Of a stretch of 64,000 nucleotides of DNA, positions 37,872 to 48,128 are shown piece by piece (positions within the stretch are counted from its first letter, which is position 1; every line of letters begins with the position of its first letter). Origin of the DNA: Sanderia malayensis (lineage: Eukaryota > Cnidaria > Scyphozoa > Semaeostomeae > Pelagiidae); contig RQOL01000906.1 in assembly GCA_013076295.1 (NCBI GenBank), forward strand, positions 4,526,001 through 4,590,000, given 5' to 3'. Both the position numbers and the translations under genes were made by a program. The notes under the pieces were generated by a model that saw nothing but the letters and a program-made list of their open reading frames with translations, ran no database searches and was not told where the DNA came from.

Positions 37872-39307
37872 ATGGATATTCACGAAGTAGGAATTAGTGC
37901 TGTTTTTTGGCTTCAAGAAAATTTAAGCTGCTTGCAGTCTTGTTTTTTGTGGTTTTCAAGCTTCGGCGACCCGAGAAACGCGTTTTTGGTCATCTTTCCT
38001 ATTTGCTATGGCCTAAGTTCAAGGACAGGCATTGCATGTCTTTGGATTGCAGCGCTGACAGAATGGATCAACGCAATCTTGAAATGGTAGGAATTATCCC
38101 ATAGTATAATGCTTCAGCTACAAAAGGGGTTGGAAATGTAACTCTGGCTGTATTTTCCCGTTATGTGCTTTGTTATGACTTTCTTTTTTCCAAAATTTTT
38201 AAAGGTCCTTTTTGGATGGTCGTCCGTTCTCGTGGCCCACAAACGAATCGAAATTTCCTCGCAAAATGGTACAGTTTCCAATGACGTGTGAAACAGGACC
38301 AGGTATGTTATCATTATCAATTATTTTATTTTTTCATAACAGAATCAATAATTTCTCTGCTTGGCCCAACACGGCTTAACACCCAAGGCTTCTCAGTAAC
38401 GTTATTATTGGTGTGGTGCTTTAGTTTAGCTAGGTTAGGTTTTGTGTGAGCTCGATCTTGGGGAAGAAAATGGATTGCTTTAATCAGCAATCTATACCTT
38501 GCCTGTTGCTTTTGTTCCAACTCAGTTTTGAATCTATCCTTTTCTTAACTCCAACCAGGTTTCCCATCTGGTCATGTTATGTCAACCAGCGCTGTTGGTC
38601 TTCATATTCTCCTTGCTTTGAACGTGTACATGAAACGCCACGCCAAGCCCAACAATAAATTAATAAAGGAAATCACAAAGCATGGCCTGACTGCATTATT
38701 CCTTGCCACTGTTACCCTTGTAGCGGTTTCACGGGTTTACATAGCAACACACTTTCCACATCAGGTTATGGCAGCTGTATTCATTGGTGTGTTAATAACA
38801 TTCATTGTTGGAAAAATGAATGATGAGTTTGACTTATCAGGAAGTCTTCTGTGCATTGTATTATCAGCCATTTTACTTATTGGTGCATACTGTTTCCACG
38901 GGGCTCTTGTTGTCTTGGGTTATGACCCATCTATAACCATCCCTATTGCTATGAAGGCCTGTTTGAACAGCAAATGGATACATTTGGATACAACTCCATT
39001 TTATGCTGTGACTCGAGATTCAGCAGTAATCTTTGGACTCGGAATAGCTGTGAAACTATTGAACAGCTTTGCACCACATTCACCAGATGAACTAAAGGGT
39101 TCAAAGATCCTGACGATTTCAGTCAATCTTATAATTTGTTACTTTTTAGAAAATTTAAACCTTCCTCAGACATATCCTTTGTTATTTTACATGCTTGCTT
39201 TCTGCAAATTTTCTGTCATTCCTGTATTTATTGTTTGTGTAACACCTATTTGTGTTTCACATCTGAAAAGGAAGTTTACTTTTAACAATGTAAATAAAAT
39301 AAAGTAA
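37872..39307 (+). CDS. G6PC: Glucose-6-phosphatase catalytic subunit, three exons
   Basis: Exons 37872-38086, 38205-38302 and 38559-39307 join in phase (KW at the first junction, GPG-FPSGH at the second) into 353 residues; human G6PC1 has 357. The phosphatidic-acid-phosphatase signature is complete: KWSFLDGRP (K-x6-RP), GFPSGH, and SRVYIATHFPHQ with the catalytic His. Other family blocks are DPRNAFLVIFPICY, QFPMTCETGP, WIHLDTTPF and FYMLAFCKFSVIP. Several hydrophobic segments fit the nine-span ER membrane protein with a lumenal active site. It hydrolyses glucose-6-phosphate at the end of gluconeogenesis and glycogen breakdown. The start at 37872 (MDIHEVGISAVFWLQ) aligns with the human N-terminus. 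It follows Claspin by 250 bp on the same strand. Which vertebrate paralogue (G6PC1, 2 or 3) is nearest cannot be settled here. Confidence 0.94.
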
Positions 39308-39419
39308 GAAGAAATCACACATTTTGATTAACATTTTTGTTATTTCTTTATTTCACAAGTGAAAGTGTTCAATAATCATAAACATTGTTGTGCAATTAAT
39401 ATATAGATGAGCGTTTATT

Positions 39420-42400
39420 TTAATCCACCTGTTTGCCATTTCGGGTGCAAATAATGAAATATAAAATATTAAGAACGGCAAACAATGCAGGATAGATCAC
39501 TCTGCAATATCTGTCTAGTCGTTTACCCGGCGTTAACTTCTTTACTGCTGACTCTTGTTGTTGTGTTGCGATATCTTTTTTTACTGATGCATTATCATCA
39601 TGTCTTGAATCCAATTCTATGTTTGCTGTGTTGATAGTGGAAATGGAATTGTTGTCATCTTGCCCAAGAATTTTAACATTTTTCATCATTGCTGTTGGAT
39701 TTTGAATCGTTGTAATTTCCGATTTACCTCTGGATGTATAGATGCCACTACCTTGTCTCTCCCCCTTTTTCCCTTCCACTTCATCGTCTTCCTTTTCTCC
39801 TCCTCTCGAAAATCGTTTGGCGATGACCGTCTCGATGACCACACTTAATACGTACATGAAACACCCAATCAGGTAGAAGTCGATTGTCTTGGCGTAACTG
39901 ACCTTAGGCAGTGATTCATTGATTGACGTCAACAGAAATACCAGTGTGAGAAGACAGGTTATCCCCAGGCCCACGCGGTCTCCTGAATTGCAAAAAGTTC
40001 ATGCCATTTTCCGCAATGTTTTAAATGATAAATTAATTATTACAGGTAGCGCGTTTATTGGAGGGCGATTATTTTGAGTATTACGGAATGCCATAATGTT
40101 GACAGTGTCATGTTAGCTTGGAGGTTTGTCAGTTGCTTTAACTCTGTCCCAACAAGGCCACCCAAAATTAATGTACCTACTTACCAACGTCTTCAGGGCT
40201 CATCCAGAAGGATAGCCATGACAACATGACAACGAGATGCAAGGGAATGTAAATTTGGATTATGTAGTATCCAAGATGTCGGTCAAGATCAAATTTGACT
40301 TTCAACCGCGAGAATACGCCTGTGAAAATGAATTGGACTTTGGTTCTAATTGTTGCTTGTTTATATTACAAGTTTAAGATAAACGTGTCTGTTCGTTTGT
40401 TCTTTTGTATTGTATTGTTTACGTTATCTATTTACATCTATTTCAACCTTTTATTGACGTATGCTGTTGCCTTACAATTGATTGAAGAGCGAGGAATGAG
40501 TAGTCCCTTCGTTTCTTGTCCCCATTTTTTATGTGGCAACGGAATCTTCATGCAATGTTACCCCTTCAACATTCTCGGCTAACGGCTGCGATTCAATGTG
40601 TTCGGCTTGCCATCACTAAGCTGCAAGCTGCTTATTACTGCAATGTTGGAAAGTCAACTTACCAGATATGTATTTTGTTTGACCTTTTTCTCTTCTAATC
40701 CTTCTTATTTTGAACTGTTGTAGCTCTTTATTTGGTATGACGACAGGAGATTGTTGGTGCCACTTTAGGATTACACGCATTTTTTTTTATAAGGAACGAC
40801 TTTATAAGGAACACAATACTCGGCAAGGCAAAAACTTAAGGAATTCTAGTACTGGACGGAAGACTGCTAAGGAATTGGAAAATTTTTATTTTCAGCACTT
40901 AACAAGAAATGTAAAACTTACACTCTCTTATTAGCGGAAATAGCCTGTCCAAGTGTTGTCTACCCTTAATACTAACTTTAATTGATTCATCTTTAATTGA
41001 TCGCGTCTACTGGCGTCTATTTGACACTTTATTTACCTTTTTCTAGTCTATTTCTGAGAAACACGAAAAAAAGTTAAGGAACTGCTAAGGAATTTTCAGT
41101 ACTCAAATTTGCCTTCTAGCTAAGGAATTTTTAGTACTGAGCTCGAGCTGAAATTCCTTATAAAAAAAAATGCGTGTAATTGATTTTCTGGATATGCATC
41201 TGCAAGAAGAAATATTGATTGAAGTGAATTATATTAAATCTGTTTAATTTTGTTCTTTTTGTATTTATGACACTGATGGCCACGAAGCTCTGTTTGATAA
41301 CAAGCTAACATTTCTTATCTTAGAGATTTCTCGACTTTTATACTTTCGGACTTTCGGAGAAGAAACAGGCATTTTCGCTATTGCCATTGAAAACAAAATG
41401 TTATGTAGATTAACAACATTCAGTTTACTCACAGCTTTCAATGACCATTTCGCAGTGCTGAGAATCAAAGGGAAAGTACATCACGCTTTGGGGGCACTTT
41501 CCAACCACGCTTGCGCTTGAAGAAAATGCAACAATGGTAGTCATTAATTTGTGTAGAGGAACTAGACCACTTGTTTGGCTGGCTCATTACAGTGGAAAGC
41601 ATATTGGAAGTTTGCTTCGTCACATGCCAAATTACATCATATTTCTCTAAACTGCCTGTAAAGCATGTTTTAAACTCAGAAAGAGCACGCATATTTAGGC
41701 AATTGGGAACAATAGCAAAACAGGACTATTTGAAGTCATAAGCATTGCGACTATGTAAAATTCAATATGAAAATAGTCTGGGCTGTAGTGTCAATAATAA
41801 ATCATTTTGTTAACGTTTCATCAATACTCAAATTGATACTCAATAACAATATTATCTCCCCTCTTACATTTACTACCGCTTACCGTATACTGCTGTATAT
41901 GCTTCCATCCCTTTGGATCCGTATGTAATGGTTGTATTTAGCTATTTCGCTTTTGTCAGTTTTCAATGCATTCTCAAAATACAGATCAGGCCTCCAAATA
42001 CTTTTATGGGGATCTCCTGATATGATGATGTCCTCTGTTTCATTATGACACCATCGTGTGTCTTTCCACATCATCCGCAGGTATACATCTGTGATACATT
42101 TGTGCTTATTTCGTCTAGCTTTACGAAGTGCAAGCTGACCCTCAATTGCAATGGAACACCTGTGATACAAGAGAAATAGGTTAATAGAAATAAGTGTTAA
42201 TAGAAATAGGTTAATAGAAATAAATGTTTGAGCTAATCACAACTGAATTTTGTGACTGAAGAGTTCGGCTAATTAAATTGGGCCAATGAACTACCTGTGA
42301 TACAAGACCCAATGCGTCTGATTAATGGACAGTAATTTGCAATTTTGGAAAGTATATTCTCACCTGTTATATTTGGCCTGGTGGCACTATAATCATTTTC

Positions 42401-43004
42401 AAGTAACTTTTTCATGTTGCTGGCGATACGTTTTTCTTCTTGAGAACTTCAAAATCAAAGTGAACAAATTTTATCAACAAAAAAGTCAAATATTTACTTC
42501 AAAGACGCCGGGAGGAAAGAGTGAGTCAGGAAAGCTTTATTTTGTACCACTCATTTTCAACACTGACACAAACATTTCTACGGAATATGGGTTGGGTGCC
42601 TTTCTTGCTGCCAATGACCATTCGCAATGAAAATTTTGAAAATTTTTTGAGAATAGATCTATCCTTGCAAGTTATATATGGACTGACTTCCCTTCCCATC
42701 AGTCCCATCAGTTTGAATCGACTTTTCGTCGTTTGTTTCTGACATTTCAAAAACAAATTACTTTGGCAATTTTCTTGCTATCCTTATCATATTGTGCTTA
42801 TTGTCCTTATCCTTACATAAGTCTTTCAGATATTATCTCTTGAAAATATTCTATTAAAATACAAACTTCAAATGAAATGACGTATCTGTTTTCTAATAAT
42901 ACTTACGAGTTATCGCAATGCTGTGAGCAGACAGAAGTCACGACCACCATACCAACTATTAATGTTAATTTCATGGTTCCGAGTTTCATTTTTTTCATTT
43001 TCAT
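39420..43004 (-). pseudogene. LGIC-1: Cys-loop receptor copy, disrupted
   Basis: Homologous exons in gene order: 43004-42907 (signal peptide), 42446-42364, 42159-41884 (exons 3 and 4 fused), 41515-41433 (Cys-loop), 41199-40663, 40319-40185 (M1), 39982-39420 (M2-M4). There are two lesions. The intron between exons 3 and 4 is missing and the junction is about 10 nt shorter than in paralogues, shifting the frame. A 403-bp MITE at 40774-41176 interrupts exon 6 and brings an in-frame stop at 41120-41122. The remaining exons are still open, including GDRVGLGIT at the start of M2 and an M4 near the C-terminus, so the loss looks recent. A skip from exon 2 straight to an AG at the fused junction would restore frame at that point, but not past the MITE. 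Confidence 0.85.
40774..41176. mobile_element. 403-bp MITE inside exon 6 of LGIC-1
   Basis: Perfect inverted termini (CACGCA, nine T, ATAAGGAA at the left; exact reverse complement at the right) are flanked by TA at 40772-40773 and 41177-41178. Removing the element and one TA restores GGATTAATTGATTTTC, which aligns without gaps to the paralogous exon sequence GGATCAATCGATTTTT in LGIC-2. TA duplication suggests Tc1/mariner-type mobilisation. The paralogues provide an empty-site comparison. Confidence 0.95.
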
Positions 43005-43669
43005 TACATCATCTTGTAGCCGTAAAGGCTTCATCTGTTTGTTCTTTATTCTTGCTTTGTTGACATGAAATTTCCAGTCATCTTCAATAATTAATTAATT
43101 GAAGACAATTGAATTTTTTTCTTTCTATTGTTTTGTTCTCTATTTCATCGAAGAGACATATTGGTTTGCTATTAATCTCTTTGTAAAGGATAAAATGGAT
43201 TCTTATACTGCTTATATACTAATGCATGTGGCAGAATTGCCATAATAGTGAATGGTGCCATACATCATTTGATTACGTTGCGTGTCCGGAGAAGCTCAGC
43301 CTTATCATTATTAATTAATGGGTAATGCCAACATTGTTCTTTACAGTTTTTTGTCATACCGAGTCATCAATTTAGCGAAACAGGCATTTAAGATTTCAAG
43401 AACAATAAAAATAAAGTTGATAACAATATCGAGGTGCAAGTTTGTTAACATTTAAGAACAACCAAAATGTCTGGTTGTTTCCTGGACTGCTTCAATAGTG
43501 CTTCAAAGCTCATTATATCGAAATTGCAATCTGTTTAATATTGTGCATTACACGTTTCTTCTTACGTATTAGTGATCTATTTAAGTTTGTGGATCACACG
43601 TGTCTTTTTAATATTAAATTTTAATAGGTGAAGTGAAAGTATTCAACAGTCATAAACATTGTTGTGTGA
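43005..43669. other. Spacer between LGIC-1 and LGIC-2
   Basis: This holds the 5' flank of LGIC-1 and the 3' flank of LGIC-2, with no separate gene seen. The last 90 bp (CACACGTGTCTTTTTAATAT and following) recur almost unchanged before LGIC-6 near 63620, marking a conserved 3' flank of the repeated unit. Confidence 0.6.
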
Positions 43670-46600
43670 TTAATATATGGATGAGCGTTCTTCTTGATCC
43701 ACATGTTTGCCATTTCTGACGCACATAATGAAGTAAAAAAGATTGAGAACGACGAACAATGCAGGATAGACCACTCTGCAATATTTATCAAGTCGTTTTG
43801 CTGATGTTAGCTTCTTCACCGCTGTCTTTTGTTGTTGTGTTGCGATCTCCTTTTTCCCGATTGCATTATCATGTCTTGAATCCAATTCTATGTTTGCTGT
43901 GTTGATAGTGGAAATGGAATGGTTGTCATCTTGCCCAAGAATTTTAACATTTGTCATCATTGCTGTTGGATTTTGAATTGTTGTTGATGTCGATTCATCC
44001 TTGTAGGGCTTGCGGAAAGTATATTTTCTGCTACTAACGTCTTCCTCCCACTCTTTATCTTCAACTCTCTCATCTCCTCTTTCCGAAAGTTGTTTGGCAA
44101 TTACCGTCTCGATAGCCACACTTAGTACGTACATGAAACAACCAATCAGGTAGAAGTCGATTGTCTTGGCGTAACTGACCTTGGGTAGTGATTCATTGAT
44201 TGACGTCATCAGAAATACAAGTGTTAGGAGACAGGATATCCCTAAAGCGATGCGGTCTCCTGAATTGCAAAAAAATTATTTTAGGGGATCTATTTTTCTT
44301 CAGGCTTCGAATGAACCGTTTGATTATTCACTGGGGAATGTAACAGAGAGTGTTGAAAATCGTCAGTTGAATTCGACATGGAATAAGCCATTGCTGATTT
44401 CGCTATAAGTGTTCAGATGCATATGATAATAACATAGCATGAAAATGAATAAGCATTGTTTGTAAGTCGACTGTTACAGGTGTGGCGTTTATTGGAAGAG
44501 AATTGGGAATGTCTGCTGACACTCTCCCGTTGCAGGCTGCTTCCACTGCGTCCCAAGAATGGCCCAAGAAATTAATGTACCCTAAATCCTCTAATAAGCC
44601 CCCACCTTCGAATAAGCCATCCCCTCGAATAAGCCCCCATCCTGATAATCATTTACAAGGATATTGAGCCAAAGTTTCCAAACATTGAAGTTGTTCAGTG
44701 GATGTATTGCAAATAGCAGCAAGTTTAAACCAATAACTTTATTGATTGGCTGCATCATATAGCTTTTATTTTGCTTAATATTGAAGAGTAATCAGGCTAA
44801 AGTTTCGTTTTTGCAAATAAGCCCCCGGGGGCTTATTCGAGGATTTACGGTACCTGCTTACCAACATCTTCGAGGCTGATCCAGAAGGACAGCCATGATA
44901 ACATGACAACCAGGAGACATGGAATGTAAATTTGGATTATGTAGTATCCAAGATGGCGGTCTAGATGAAATTGGATTTTCAGCTGCGAGAAGTCGCCTGT
45001 AAAATTTAATTGGATTTTGTTCCTAATTGCCATTAGTTAGCATGAGGCCATCATTTGCACTGGAATAAGCTACTGGGCACTGCAGTGGTATAAGATGAAC
45101 CTACACCTACCAATGGAGTATTTCCCTTGGCTTTTTCCTAATTTGATTTCTCTTATTGTGAACTGTTGCAGCTGTCTATTTTGTATTGAAACTGGAGATG
45201 GTTGATGCCACTTTAGGATCAATCGATTTTTTGTGTGTCCAACTAAAGCAAGAGATATTGGTTGAAGCGAATTATATTTTCAAGATTGTCTATTGCTAAT
45301 CTTCTCATAATTACTGATGCTTGTGACCATGAAGTTTAGAAATTAATTATAAACATTTTGATAACAATGTCATGTAGATTGGCAAGATACAATTTACTTA
45401 CAGCTTTGTATGATCATTTCACAGTGTTGAGAGTCGAAGGGATAGTACATCACGCTTTGAGGGCACTTTGCAACCACGGTTGCGCTTAAAGAAAACGCAA
45501 TAATATTTTTTAAAGGAACATAATAGAAGTCAGATACATATATGTTGCCAAGATGTCAGATCTTTGTTTGCTAAAGTTTTAGTTTTATCTCAATAATTCT
45601 TGAAGGGAAGCCTTAAAATATTTTGTTCCAACCGGAATCTTGTATCTGAGGAAAGGAAAAGATGTTTGGTTTATTACCCTGGAAGGCTTTTTATGTTGGA
45701 AGTTTGTTTCGTTATATCAAATTTATTTCAATTAATGTATTCCTTCAAGACTAAGACATGAACAATATTATTACTTTCTTACCGTATACTGCTGTATATG
45801 CTGCCATCCTTTTTAATTTGTATGAAATAATTGTATTTAGCTATTTCACTTTTGTCAGTCTTCAAGGCACTCTCAAAGTAAATATCGGGCCTCCAAATAT
45901 TTCCAGGGGGATCTCCTGATATAAAGATGTCCTCTGTTTCATTATGACACAATCGTGTGTCTTTCCATAACATCCTCAGATATACATCTGACTCATATGA
46001 CTGCAAGAATTAAATTTGGCATTGGTATTGATATTGGTAGACATTTTGATTAATTTTGGATACTTTCCATTCACTTGCAGAGAGAATATGCAACGCGAAG
46101 ATGAATCAAAGTATGGCTAATAACTTTTTAAAGCCCTAAACAGAGGAAGAAGTCAGGTGAGTTATTTTATATTTTCTTACCTGTTTTTTTGTGCTTATTT
46201 CGTCGAACTTTATGAAGTGCAAGCCGACTTTCAATTCCAATGGACCACCTGTAATAAAAGATACATCGGGAAGACTTTTAAGGCCAAAGACTTTTACGAC
46301 TAAAGATTTCGGCCACATAAACAGATGTATTGAAAAGGATTTTATAGTTTGTTAGAGGAACTGTAGAATATTTCGTCTGCTAGGCATATCAGCAAATTTC
46401 TTTTCAGGACAATGAAATAAGATTTAAAATTGTTTTCCTCACCTGTTATATTTGGCCTGGTGGCACTATAATCATTTGCCAGTAACTTTTTGACACTGTT
46501 AGCGATACGTTTTTCTTGTTCAGAACTTGAAAATCAAGACAAACTAGTTTTATAATAAAGAATTTGTTTATTCATTTCAAGGAAGGTAGGCTCGGGAAGC

Positions 46601-47027
46601 TGATAGATGTGACTCATTTTTTAACTCTGACATGAACCCTGGCCTCGGAGTAGTTGTCCCTCTTGGTAGCATGACCATTATGCACCACATCCCAATTTTG
46701 AAGTGTGCCCATTGGGTATCTACCCTCAAAGATTTGAGACTTTTCATCAGTCCACTTCCATTTTCCTCCTTTGATGTCTGGCATGTCGAAGTTTGTGACT
46801 CGCCATTTTTATTGGAAATCTGTCCTATCCTATTGTGTGTTCAGAATACTGTCCATGAAAATTAATGAGATATTTCTCGCAATGGCTCCAATGAAATGCA
46901 AACTGAAAGTTAAACGATTTTGTCTTTTTTCTGATAATACTTACGAGTTATCGCAATGCTGTGAGCAGACAGAAGTCATGACCAACATACCAACTATTAA
47001 TGCTACATTCATCGTTCTGAGTTTCAT
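43670..47027 (-). CDS. LGIC-2: glycine/GABA-type Cys-loop receptor subunit with acidic M2 filter
   Basis: Exons in gene order: 47027-46945, 46525-46443, 46248-46181, 46000-45783, 45484-45402, 45242-45111, 44996-44862, 44259-43670; phases agree, 463 residues. Signal peptide MKLRTMNVALIVGMLVMTSV; ligand loops D (YLRMLW), A (IWRPDIYFE), B (QSFGH) and C (YSIGDFSQL); Cys-loop C-x13-C with YPFD; M1 HLGYYIIQIYIPCLLVVML; M2 starting GDRIALGIS; GlyR-like SLPKVSYAKTIDF before M3; basic M3-M4 loop; M4 RVVYPALFVVLNLFYFI. Pentameric plasma-membrane ligand-gated channel. Oddities: loop B has Gln where the others have Glu; SLEDVG precedes M2 where the others have SPEDVG; the usual stop is mutated, adding eight residues (QEERSSIY). 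A MITE lies in intron 7. Ligand and conductance are inferred only. Confidence 0.85.
44580..44850. mobile_element. TA-flanked MITE with GGGGGCTTATTCG ends, 271 bp
   Basis: The termini CCCTAAATCCTCTAATAAGC and, on the right, GGGGGCTTATTCGAGGATTT are inverted and flanked by TA at 44578-44579 and 44851-44852. The element ends only ten bases from the donor of LGIC-2 exon 7, in intron 7. Same family as 15473-15723. Confidence 0.82.
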
Positions 47028-48128
47028 GATTTCTGTTGATGAGGCAGGTAGTTGTAGAGGATTTATTTATTTCTTGTGTGTTCTTGGTTAGTTGACGTCG
47101 AAATAAGCTTTTTCATTTACTGTTGATACTTATGATACTTAATTAAAATTAATTGATTTATATTTTAATTCAGTATCATACCGATCCATTGTCCAATCAA
47201 TTTCTATACTTCAATGAAGATTCATATTTATTTTGGAATTCTTTCCAAATAAGGATTCATTTGGCTGGTGTTCATCTATTCGAGTTGAATCGTATGATTC
47301 ATGCGCATTTGGCTGAAATAATATTATCCTAAGTGACCTCAATCATTATTTACAAAATTTCTCCTTTGGTAATTTTCCAATATGAGAGGAGTCCCAATAC
47401 ACTACCCGTTTGCAAGATTTCATATGCAAATATTGAGGTTCTAAATTCAATAACGTTTAACAGTTTCTCTTTGTCAGAAAGATGCTTTTGAAGGAAGGTA
47501 TTATCAATAACATCTTGTTGGACTTTTTTTCAATGGCAGCATGGCAGCATTTTTTTCAATTTCAGTTGTTTCAAGTCATGTTGAACAAAGAGGCATGATT
47601 TGCCAGTTATGTTGCTATCCAAACAGTTAATAAATGTAACAGTGGACCCGTTCAAGGGTGTTGGGGGTAAAGGGGTATTTTGCCATGATAAGGATAAAAA
47701 AAATAGTCTTGTTCACACTTTTGAGCTGTTGGTAGTTAAGAAATCCCACTTTTGTCACCAGTGTTACGAATGCGTTCTCAGAGGGAGACGAGATTGAGAC
47801 AAGAAAGATAACCTCTTAATCACATTTCATTAACTGGTATTACTTGTAATAATTCTATTATCCATATATTCCCGAGGAACATACGACCTTGTGAGAATAG
47901 TAAGATAGTCATTAGTGATTATTATTATTATCCATAAAAGTTTGCTACACAACGACTTATCAATGCAACTTGGTATCTTTTCACATGCATTAAAGTTTAT
48001 TGGATCAAAAATGGAATCTTTTTCAGATTGTTCCTCAAACGTGTCTTTTTAATATTAAGTTTTAATAAGTGAAGTGAAGTGCTCAAAATAAACATATTGT
48101 GCGATTTATATATAAGTGAGCGTTCTTC
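47028..48128. other. Spacer between LGIC-2 and LGIC-3
   Basis: No gene is recognised. Much of it (about 47160-47800) is closely similar to the spacer upstream of LGIC-4 (57940-58730), including a minus-strand segment reading VIDNTFLQKHLSDKEKLL in both. This shared block is evidence of segmental duplication. Confidence 0.6.

Noticed and set aside
47600..47797. Small plus-strand ORF with a relative at 58547-58732
   Set aside because: The two versions differ by many non-conservative changes and have no start context or domain; duplicated spacer explains the similarity.
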